Of a stretch of DNA of 64,000 nucleotides, positions 7,982 through 14,668 are shown piece by piece. The notes under the pieces are model-generated. The model ran no database searches, was not told where the DNA came from, and saw nothing but the letters and a program-made list of their open reading frames with translations. Position 1 is the first letter of the stretch. Each line of letters opens with the position of its first letter. A program made the position numbers and the translations under genes. This stretch comes from DATBRC01 sp036560485 (GTDB lineage: Bacteria; Pseudomonadota; Gammaproteobacteria; Burkholderiales; Burkholderiaceae_D): contig DATBRC010000055.1 in the NCBI GenBank assembly GCA_036560485.1, positions 1 through 64,000 on the forward strand. The letters run 5' to 3'.

Positions 7982-9856
7982 GTGAATAATATGTTTTCCA
8001 AAGTCGCCGTGTGGGTGGTTGTTGCCTTGGTGCTCTTCATGGTGTTCAAACAGTTCGATAACCGTTCGGTATCAGCTGGCGCCACGCCTGTGCCCTATTC
8101 GGAATTTTTGGACGATCTGAAAGCCAAGCAAATCAAGGAAGCGACCATTGAAGATCGCAGCATTGTCGGCACAACCGTGGATGGCAAGAAAGTCAAAACA
8201 GCGATCACTTATCTTGATCGCGGCTTGATCGGCGACTTGGTCAATAATGGCGTCAAGTTTGACGTCAAACAGCCTGAAGAACCTTCGTTCCTATCTCAGG
8301 TATTCATTTCGTGGTTCCCGATGTTGCTTTTGCTGGGTGTATGGATTTTCTTCATGCGGCAAATGCAAGGTGGTGGCAAGGGCGGGGCATTCTCCTTTGG
8401 TAAATCCAAAGCACGCATGATGGATGAAACGACCAATGCCGTAACATTCGCCGATGTTGCCGGTTGCGATGAGGCGAAAGAAGAAGTCAGCGAGCTGGTG
8501 GACTTCCTGCGCGATCCAACCAAGTTCCAAAAATTGGGCGGACGTATTCCGCATGGTGTGTTGATGATCGGACCTCCGGGAACCGGTAAAACTTTGCTGG
8601 CACGTGCAATTGCCGGCGAAGCCAAGGTACCGTTCTTCACGATTTCCGGTTCCGACTTTGTCGAGATGTTTGTCGGTGTCGGCGCGTCGCGTGTTCGCGA
8701 CATGTTTGAGAATGCGAAGAAGCATGCACCATGTATTGTCTTCATCGATGAGATCGATGCAGTCGGGCGTCATCGCGGCGCAGGCATGGGCGGTAGCAAC
8801 GACGAGCGTGAACAGACTTTGAATCAATTGCTGGTCGAAATGGATGGTTTTGAGCCTAACGCAGGTGTGATCGTTGTTGCAGCGACTAACCGTTCTGATG
8901 TATTGGACAAAGCCTTGCTGCGTCCAGGACGTTTTGATCGTCAAGTTACCGTCGGCCTGCCGGATATTCGCGGTCGCGAACAAATCCTGAATGTGCATAT
9001 GCGTAAGGTGCCAATTTCGACCGATGTGAAAGCCGATATTTTGGCTCGCGGCACACCGGGTTTTTCAGGCGCCGATCTTGCCAATCTGGTCAATGAAGCT
9101 GCATTGTTCGCCGCGCGTCGCAGCAAGCGTACGGTTGAGATGCAGGATTTTGAAGATGCCAAGGACAAGGTCTACATGGGACCGGAAAGAAAGTCTGCGG
9201 TCATCACGGAATCGCAGCGCAGAAAAACGGCGTATCACGAGTCTGGTCATGCAGTTATCGCCAAGTTGTTGCCGGAGTGCGATCCTGTGCACAAAGTGAG
9301 TATCATGCCGCGCGGATGGGCACTTGGCGTGACATGGACTTTGCCTGAAGAAGATCAGCTGAACGACTATAAAGACAATATGCTTGCTGATATTGCGATG
9401 TTGTTTGGCGGCCGTGTAGCGGAAGAATTGTTCTTGAATGTTCTTTCAACCGGCGCATCCGATGACTTCCGTCGCGCAACCAATATCGCGCGCGCGATGG
9501 TCATGAAATACGGTATGTCGGACGCGCTAGGTACGATGGTGTATGTTGAAACCGAGCAGGATAATGGTTTCAGAAAGCCGATTTCCGAGGCGACCCAACA
9601 AAAAGCAGATGCTGAAATCCGCCGTATTCTGGATGTCCAGTATGCATTGGCGAAGAAACTGCTTGAAGAGAATCGCGATAAGGTTGAAGCGATGACCAAG
9701 GCATTGCTCGAATGGGAAACGATTGATTCTGACCAAGTCAATGACGTGATGGAAGGCAAAGAACCGCGCCCACCTAAAGACACTCGTTTGACGAAGAAAA
9801 CCATTTCTGATGTTCCGCCATCGGATCTCAAACCTAACGCACCAGCGACGGTTTAA
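7982..9856 (+). CDS. ftsH: ATP-dependent zinc metalloprotease FtsH
   Basis: FtsH is a membrane-anchored AAA+ protease that degrades regulators and misassembled membrane proteins. Two membrane helices flank a periplasmic domain (about 5-24 and 101-121); the AAA domain carries Walker A GPPGTGKT (197-204), Walker B IVFIDEIDAVGRHRG and the SRH RPGRFDR; the zinc site is HESGH (419-423). Length 624 is normal. The GTG at 7982 is chosen because AAGGAG ends five bases before it; the ATG at 7991 would be too far. A good terminator follows. Confidence 0.98.
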   Translation: MNNMFSKVAVWVVVALVLFMVFKQFDNRSVSAGATPVPYSEFLDDLKAKQIKEATIEDRSIVGTTVDGKKVKTAITYLDRGLIGDLVNNGVKFDVKQPEEPSFLSQVFISWFPMLLLLGVWIFFMRQMQGGGKGGAFSFGKSKARMMDETTNAVTFADVAGCDEAKEEVSELVDFLRDPTKFQKLGGRIPHGVLMIGPPGTGKTLLARAIAGEAKVPFFTISGSDFVEMFVGVGASRVRDMFENAKKHAPCIVFIDEIDAVGRHRGAGMGGSNDEREQTLNQLLVEMDGFEPNAGVIVVAATNRSDVLDKALLRPGRFDRQVTVGLPDIRGREQILNVHMRKVPISTDVKADILARGTPGFSGADLANLVNEAALFAARRSKRTVEMQDFEDAKDKVYMGPERKSAVITESQRRKTAYHESGHAVIAKLLPECDPVHKVSIMPRGWALGVTWTLPEEDQLNDYKDNMLADIAMLFGGRVAEELFLNVLSTGASDDFRRATNIARAMVMKYGMSDALGTMVYVETEQDNGFRKPISEATQQKADAEIRRILDVQYALAKKLLEENRDKVEAMTKALLEWETIDSDQVNDVMEGKEPRPPKDTRLTKKTISDVPPSDLKPNAPATV

Positions 9857-9876
9857 AGCCGTTTGCTGAGTCTTTT

Positions 9877-9904
9877 AAGGGTGAGGAGCAATCCTCGCCC
9901 TTTT
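9877..9904 (+). terminator. Intrinsic terminator after ftsH
   Basis: AAGGGTGAGGA (9877-9887) pairs with TCCTCGCCCTT (9892-9902) through one G-T wobble around a GCAA tetraloop, followed by further Ts. Confidence 0.85.
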
Positions 9905-9910
9905 CATTTA

Positions 9911-10014
9911 TAGGACTTACGCAAAATCGCCGCAGCCGCGTTGTCGCTCCTAGTCGTACAATTTGTACTGCCGTCGTCGCGACGCCTTGCTGCAACGATT
10001 TTGTGTAAGTCCTA
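9911..10014. mobile_element. MITE-like element with 19-bp terminal inverted repeats
   Basis: TAGGACTTACGCAAAATCG (9911-9929) is repeated inverted at 9996-10014 with one mismatch. ATTTA flanks both ends directly (9906-9910 and 10015-10019), as expected for a 5-base target duplication. The 104-bp interior is itself an imperfect palindrome (GCAGC/GCTGC, GTCGC/GCGAC, central GTACAA/TTGTAC) and has no coding capacity. It sits between the ftsH terminator and folP, ending 18 bases before the folP ATG. The element is seen in the sequence; mobilisation by a transposase elsewhere in the genome is inference. Confidence 0.7.
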
Positions 10015-10032
10015 ATTTATAGAGCTAAAACA

Positions 10033-10878
10033 ATGCGACAGTATCTGCAATGTGGACGTTACCGTTTGCCATTGAAAGGCGAGGGTATCAGGCCGCTTGT
10101 GATGGGTGTGTTGAACGTTACGCCCGATTCTTTTTCGGATGGCGGCCAATTTCATTCGCTGGAGTTGGCTTTGTCGCATGCGGAGCAAATGATTGCCGAA
10201 GGCGTTGATATCATCGACATCGGTGGTGAATCGAGTCGCCCGGGAGCACCACCACTGCCATTGGAAGAAGAGCTTGGGCGCGTGATGCCAGCCTTATATG
10301 CATTACGTGATTGCGGCAAGCCATTGTCCATTGATACCTACAAGCCGGAAGTAATGCGGGAAGCACTGCTGGCCGGCGCAGATATGGTGAATGACATCAC
10401 AGGCTTTCGTTCCGCTGGAGCATTGACTGCAGTCAAGGAAAGTGACTGTGCGTTATGTATCATGCATATGCAGCGCGATCCGCAAACCATGCAAGTCAAT
10501 CCACAGTATGAGGATATTGTTGGCGAAGTGACTGCATTTTTACATGAGCGGGTTGACGCATTGGAGGCCGCAGGTGTTGCAAAGAATCGTCTATGCATCG
10601 ATCCTGGATTTGGTTTTGGCAAAACCGTAGCGCATAATCTTGAGTTGTTAAAAAATATCGGAAAAATCCAGCAAGCATTGGATTTGCCACTGTTGGCAGG
10701 CCTATCGCGTAAATCGACGATAGGCGCGATTACCGGCAAACCGGTGGAACAACGTCTGGCCGGCAGTATTGCTGCGGCATTGGCTGCAGTTGCACACGGT
10801 GCGCGTATCTTGCGTGTGCACGATGTTGCTGAGACGGTCGATGCGTTGAAGGTATGGCAAGCAGCCGAACAAGGTTAA
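10033..10878 (+). CDS. folP: Dihydropteroate synthase
   Basis: FolP condenses p-aminobenzoate with dihydropterin pyrophosphate to give dihydropteroate and is the sulfonamide target. The 281-residue protein shows the signature LNVTPDSFSDGG (about residues 28-39), DIGGESSRPGA, and the pterin-site segments IDPGFGFGKT and GLSRKSTIG. Length is normal. It precedes glmM by 42 bases, the usual ftsH-folP-glmM order of proteobacteria. The MITE-like element separates it from ftsH, so it may need its own promoter; none is clear. Confidence 0.97.
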   Translation: MRQYLQCGRYRLPLKGEGIRPLVMGVLNVTPDSFSDGGQFHSLELALSHAEQMIAEGVDIIDIGGESSRPGAPPLPLEEELGRVMPALYALRDCGKPLSIDTYKPEVMREALLAGADMVNDITGFRSAGALTAVKESDCALCIMHMQRDPQTMQVNPQYEDIVGEVTAFLHERVDALEAAGVAKNRLCIDPGFGFGKTVAHNLELLKNIGKIQQALDLPLLAGLSRKSTIGAITGKPVEQRLAGSIAAALAAVAHGARILRVHDVAETVDALKVWQAAEQG

Positions 10879-10920
10879 ACTAGAATATAAAAGTAACAGC
10901 AATTAAGAACAGGGATAAAC

Positions 10921-12252
10921 ATGTCACGCAAATATTTCGGTACCGATGGCGTTCGTGGACGGGTGGGTACGATGCCGATCACTCCAGACTTTGTCATGCG
11001 ATTGGGCTATGCGGCAGGCAAGGTGCTCACGCAATCAGAATCCGGCAAGGCGACTGTGCTGATTGGAAAAGATACGCGTATCTCCGGATACATGCTGGAG
11101 GCAGCCCTTGAGGCAGGCTTCGCTGCTGCGGGCGTTGATGTGATGTTGGCTGGTCCTATGCCGACACCTGCCGTCGCTTATCTGACGCGCGCATTGCGCT
11201 TGTCTGCCGGAGTGGTGATTTCAGCATCGCATAATCCGTACTATGACAATGGCATCAAGTTTTTTTCCGCACAAGGTAACAAGTTGCCCGATGCGGTCGA
11301 AGCTGCAATTGAAGCCGCTCTCGATCAGCCGATTGAATGCGTATCATCAGAAAAATTGGGCAAGGCAAAGCGTCTCGATGATGCACAAGGCCGTTACATC
11401 GAATTCTGCAAAAGCACCTTCCCGAACGAGCTCGATTTGCGTGGACTCAAGATAGTCGTCGATTGCGCGCACGGTGCTGCTTATCACATCGCACCGCATG
11501 TATTTCATGAGCTTGGCGCCGATGTGATCACCATCGGCAATCAGCCGAACGGTTTGAATATCAACGAAGGTTTTGGTGCGACAGACCCGGAAGAATTGTC
11601 GATCGCGGTGCGCGTCAATTATGCAGATGTCGGTATCGCGCTCGATGGTGATGCCGACCGGTTGGTAATGGTCGATGCTGACGGTCGCATCTATAACGGC
11701 GATGAACTGTTGTACATCATGGTCAAGGATCGGATGGCGACGGAAACGGTGCAAGGTGCAGTTGGCACGCTGATGACGAACATGGCACTGGAAGTCGCAT
11801 TCAAACAAATGGGTATCGGCTTTGCACGCGCCAAAGTGGGAGATCGTTACGTTCTTGAAGTGTTAAAAGAGCGTGGATGGCTACTCGGCGGCGAAGGCTC
11901 GGGTCATTTGCTATGTCTCGACAAACACACTACAGGTGATGGGATTGTCTCTGCCCTGCAAGTACTGTCGGCATTGAAGCGCTGTGGGAAAACACTCGCT
12001 GAATGTACGCAAGAGATCACGCTTTATCCGCAGACATTGATCAATGTGAAAGTGGCTCAAGGTTTCGACTGGCAGAAAAATGTTGCAATGGTTGCCGAAA
12101 AAAACGCTGTGGAAGCCGAGCTGGGCGACAAGGGACGGGTGTTGATTCGCCCTTCCGGGACTGAGCCATTGATCCGTGTGATGGTCGAAGCAATCAATGC
12201 AGAAATGGCTGAGTCAATGGCACGTCGTATTGCGGATAAATTGGCGCTCTAA
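10921..12252 (+). CDS. glmM: Phosphoglucosamine mutase
   Basis: GlmM converts glucosamine-6-phosphate to glucosamine-1-phosphate on the way to UDP-GlcNAc for peptidoglycan and LPS. The 443 residues start SRKYFGTDGVRGRVG and hold the active phosphoserine Ser103 in SASHNP, the metal loop DGDADRL, the sugar loop GGEGSGH and the phosphate-binding RPSGTEPLIRVM. The stop overlaps the 3' end of the convergent aquaporin gene by 4 bases, so no terminator separates the two. Confidence 0.97.
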   Translation: MSRKYFGTDGVRGRVGTMPITPDFVMRLGYAAGKVLTQSESGKATVLIGKDTRISGYMLEAALEAGFAAAGVDVMLAGPMPTPAVAYLTRALRLSAGVVISASHNPYYDNGIKFFSAQGNKLPDAVEAAIEAALDQPIECVSSEKLGKAKRLDDAQGRYIEFCKSTFPNELDLRGLKIVVDCAHGAAYHIAPHVFHELGADVITIGNQPNGLNINEGFGATDPEELSIAVRVNYADVGIALDGDADRLVMVDADGRIYNGDELLYIMVKDRMATETVQGAVGTLMTNMALEVAFKQMGIGFARAKVGDRYVLEVLKERGWLLGGEGSGHLLCLDKHTTGDGIVSALQVLSALKRCGKTLAECTQEITLYPQTLINVKVAQGFDWQKNVAMVAEKNAVEAELGDKGRVLIRPSGTEPLIRVMVEAINAEMAESMARRIADKLAL

Positions 12253-12911
12253 GTTGATTTTTTGAATACCAGTTTTGCCGCAAGTAAGGCTGTTATGGCG
12301 CCTGCACATTGCGCAACAATAAAACCAACAACGTCTTCCGAACGTATTCCGGCAAACGTGTTTGTCAGCGAACGAGCAAACGTCACGGCAGGATTGGCGA
12401 ATGAAGTCGAGGCAGTGAACCAATATGCAGCAGTGATATAGAGCGCGACCATTGCCGCTACTGCAGCCAGCGGTTGATTCTTACGATTTGCACCCAATAT
12501 GGTGAGCACCAAGCCAAACGTCGCCATAAATTCGGCATACATTTGGCTGGTGCCTTTTCGCACTTTGACAGAAGCCTGCATCAAATCGAGGCCAAACATC
12601 GCATGAGCAATCCAGACGCCAATCACTGCACCGCCCAATTGCGCCAAAATGTACATGATCAAATGTCTGTGCGATAAATCGCCGCGCAAGGTTGCGATCA
12701 GCGATACGGCTGGATTGAAATGCGCGCCGGATACTTCACCAAACAGCATGATCAGCACGAACAAGCCGGCACCCGTAGCCAGACTATTCGCAAGCAATGC
12801 AATGGCGATATTGCCGCCGGCAAGCTGCTCTCCCATGATGCCGGAACCGACAACAATGGCGAGCAGGAGAGCGGTACCGAGTGCTTCAGCCAGAAGTCGT
12901 TGGCGCATCAT
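12249..12911 (-). CDS. Aquaporin (MIP family) of the arsenic cluster, AqpS-like
   Basis: This 220-residue channel has six membrane segments and two half-helices with NPA motifs at 66-68 (HFNPAVS) and 173-175 (FANPAVT). The selectivity-filter arginine that normally follows the second NPA is replaced by Val176, giving a wider, less polar filter; I recall the same feature in Sinorhizobium AqpS. Its start overlaps the arsC stop (ATGA), so it is the third gene of the ars operon. The expected role is to let arsenite out of the cell down its gradient after ArsC makes it. Water or glycerol transport cannot be excluded. Confidence 0.88.
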   Translation of the reverse strand: MMRQRLLAEALGTALLLAIVVGSGIMGEQLAGGNIAIALLANSLATGAGLFVLIMLFGEVSGAHFNPAVSLIATLRGDLSHRHLIMYILAQLGGAVIGVWIAHAMFGLDLMQASVKVRKGTSQMYAEFMATFGLVLTILGANRKNQPLAAVAAMVALYITAAYWFTASTSFANPAVTFARSLTNTFAGIRSEDVVGFIVAQCAGAITALLAAKLVFKKST

Positions 12912-13399
12912 GATGTTGCCAGCGCACGTGCTTCGCGTTGAAGCGACATTTGATCCAGTTTTGTGTGCGGAAGGTTGATCAGTAATTCAATGCGGTTGCG
13001 TAATGCATGCATCGTATTTGAGAATGCCTTACGTTTTTCGTCATCCGATCCTTCGACTGCCGCCGGATCCGGATAGCCCCAGTGTGCCGTCGCTGGTGAA
13101 CCTGGCCAGTATGGACATACCTCACCGGCAGCGTTGTCACACACTGTGATAATCAAATTCATCTTCGGCGCATTTGGCTGCGCGAACTCATCCCAGTTTT
13201 TACTACGTACGCCATCAGTACTGACACCTGCCGTTTGCAATACTTCCAGTGCAAAGGGATTAACGCGTCCGGTCGGATGGCTTCCTGCACTATAAGCACG
13301 GAATTGACCTTGACCCAAGTGGTTCAACAGACATTCAGCGAGAACACTGCGCGCCGAGTTTCCTGTGCAGAGGAACAGGACATTGATTGTATTGCTCAT
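12908..13399 (-). CDS. arsC: Arsenate reductase, thioredoxin-coupled LMW-phosphatase type
   Basis: ArsC reduces arsenate to arsenite. The 163-residue protein has the P-loop CTGNSARS (Cys11 to Arg17, CX5R) and the relay pair Cys87/Cys94 in VCDNAAGEVCPYW, spaced like Cys82/Cys89 of plasmid pI258 ArsC, so a thioredoxin-coupled triple-cysteine mechanism is expected. I start at the ATG 13399 because the frame upstream (to 13456) adds a 19-residue extension absent from the family. It follows arsR by 79 bases and overlaps the aquaporin gene by 4. Confidence 0.93.
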   Translation of the reverse strand: MSNTINVLFLCTGNSARSVLAECLLNHLGQGQFRAYSAGSHPTGRVNPFALEVLQTAGVSTDGVRSKNWDEFAQPNAPKMNLIITVCDNAAGEVCPYWPGSPATAHWGYPDPAAVEGSDDEKRKAFSNTMHALRNRIELLINLPHTKLDQMSLQREARALATS

Positions 13400-13478
13400 T
13401 ACATTTCTTTCATGGAGTGAGTATTTGAGATGCTCTACAAAGCGAATTGCTATCAAACATAAGGAAGGCGTTTTTATG

Positions 13479-13832
13479 TCACGTCTTTTTTGATTTGAAT
13501 TCGATACTGCAACTGGATTCAGAGCCTTGGCAGCAGTTTTCAGTCATATAGCCGATGAGCGCATTCATTTCGCTGAAGTTGGCTGTATAAATAATAAAAC
13601 GACCATCCTGGCGCGCCTGGATCAATCCTGCATGCGTTAATTCTTTTAAATGAAACGATAATGCCGATGGCGCAATGTCGAGCGTTGATGCCAGCACGCC
13701 GGCGGGCATGCCATCTTTTCCTGCGATAAGTAAAACACGGAAAATGCGCAATCTTGTCGATTGAGCCAATGCCGATAATGCGCGTACAGCATTGGTTTCG
13801 GTGAATGTTTTCGGTGCTGTTTTAGCCTTCAT
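13479..13832 (-). CDS. arsR: ArsR-family arsenite-responsive repressor
   Basis: The 117 residues form a winged helix: LAQSTRLRIFRVLLIAGKDG, recognition region LDIAPSALSFHLKELTHAGL, wing QDGRFIIYTAN. The helix that carries the CVC metal site in E. coli ArsR has no cysteine here; instead Cys100, Cys101 and Cys108 lie near the C-terminus (NCCQGSESSC), as in the Acidithiobacillus-type ArsR that binds As(III) at its C-terminal cysteines. It is first in the operon and should repress itself, arsC and the aquaporin. There is no ribosome binding site before the ATG; see the promoter entry. Confidence 0.93.
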   Translation of the reverse strand: MKAKTAPKTFTETNAVRALSALAQSTRLRIFRVLLIAGKDGMPAGVLASTLDIAPSALSFHLKELTHAGLIQARQDGRFIIYTANFSEMNALIGYMTENCCQGSESSCSIEFKSKKT

Positions 13833-13838
13833 TATTTA

Positions 13839-13867
13839 ATTATTCAATAAATATTGAAATGTTTCAA
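13839..13867 (-). promoter_or_regulatory. arsR promoter with ArsR operator in the spacer
   Basis: On the minus strand TTGAAA (13862-13867) and AATAAT (13839-13844) are 17 bases apart. The perfect inverted repeat TTCAATAAATATTGAA (13843-13858) fills the spacer and touches the -10, an ideal place for a repressor. Transcription should start near 13832, the A of the arsR ATG, which suggests a leaderless mRNA. Confidence 0.7.
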
Positions 13868-13892
13868 GCAATTCTTCCTTACAGGTAAAAGA

Positions 13893-13921
13893 TTGACCAA
13901 GATCGTGTGATCCTGTATTAT
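13893..13921 (+). promoter_or_regulatory. Promoter of the tRNA genes
   Basis: TTGACC (13893-13898), a 17-base spacer and TATTAT (13916-13921) end 10 bases before the tRNA-Pro gene. It is divergent from the arsR promoter; the two -35 boxes are about 25 bases apart. Confidence 0.75.
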
Positions 13922-13931
13922 CTTTTCCTCT

Positions 13932-14008
13932 CGGAGTGTAGCGCAGCCCGGTAGCGCACCTGGTTTGGGACCAGGGGGTCCAAGGTTCGAATCCTTGTAC
14001 TCCGACCA
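13932..14008 (+). tRNA. tRNA-Pro (anticodon TGG)
   Basis: A full 77-base cloverleaf: acceptor CGGAGTG paired with TACTCCG, discriminator A and encoded CCA (14006-14008). The anticodon loop TTTGGGA holds TGG at 13966-13968, and the T-loop TTCGAAT is standard. Confidence 0.97.
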
Positions 14009-14012
14009 AAAT

Positions 14013-14042
14013 AAAACGGGCTGTCTTTGACAGCCCGTTTTT
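14013..14042 (+). terminator. Intrinsic terminator after tRNA-Pro
   Basis: CGGGCTGTC (14017-14025) and GACAGCCCG (14029-14037) form a perfect 9-bp stem with a TTT loop, flanked by AAAA and TTTTT. Confidence 0.93.
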
Positions 14043-14075
14043 CATTTTGAGCGATCATTCAACCTGCTTTACGTG

Positions 14076-14152
<77 letters not shown>

Positions 14153-14163
14153 TCAAGCACTTT

Positions 14164-14190
14164 AGCCAAACTTCTCTGTTTGGCTTTTTG
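14164..14190 (+). terminator. Intrinsic terminator after tRNA-Arg
   Basis: AGCCAAAC (14164-14171) and GTTTGGCT (14178-14185) form a perfect stem followed by TTTTG and a further T-run. Confidence 0.9.
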
Positions 14191-14668
14191 TTTTTTTACC
14201 CCCGCCAAATATCGTGAAATAGTCACGCACACAAGCTTTTTCCTTCGGTGCTTCCCTATAACAAATAGCAATGTGTTGGAATCTGCTCATACAGTTCAAG
14301 TTCGTTTGACATAGGGCACTATCTGCAAGTAATGTTGCAGATGAACAATGCGATTCTTGTCAGATTATGTCGCTGGTGTACGAATTCAAATGCAAATTTC
14401 CGAAAAATTTTGCATTTCCGGCAAAGTAATAGTGGCAAATGATTTTTCTGCATTGATCAAGAGAGTTTGGTTATTTGAGGATGATTTTTCCGCATCTATC
14501 TTGTTCCTTATCAAATGCATGAAAAAATTGATTCATGCATTCGATATGCCAAGGTACGGCAGTCCATCAAAAACGCAATCGGCTAGCAGGACAAAGAAAA
14601 TGCCAAGTGACCGAAGGGCACGACAGCAGTGCTCGAAACGTTCAAGGTTTTTACTCTAGGTTCTCAAC
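14191..14668. other. Non-coding leader of the giant kinase gene
   Basis: This 478-base stretch has no gene I can support. It holds a consensus -35 TTGACA (14306-14311) without a good -10 at the right distance, and a perfect inverted repeat ATCTGCAA/TTGCAGAT (14321-14328, 14335-14342) just downstream that could be an operator. An open frame at 14348-14659, in the same frame as the kinase and ended by TAG 10 bases before its start, encodes no recognisable domain and is likely chance. Confidence 0.4.

Noticed and set aside
12908..13456. Longer ArsC with 19 extra N-terminal residues
   Set aside because: The P-loop cysteine should lie about 10 residues from the start, which fits ATG 13399.
14348..14659. 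Open frame of 103 codons in frame with the giant kinase, ended by TAG just before it
   Set aside because: I tested whether it could be the missing kinase N-lobe. It has no glycine loop, VAIK or helix C pattern and an odd basic tail, so it looks like chance.
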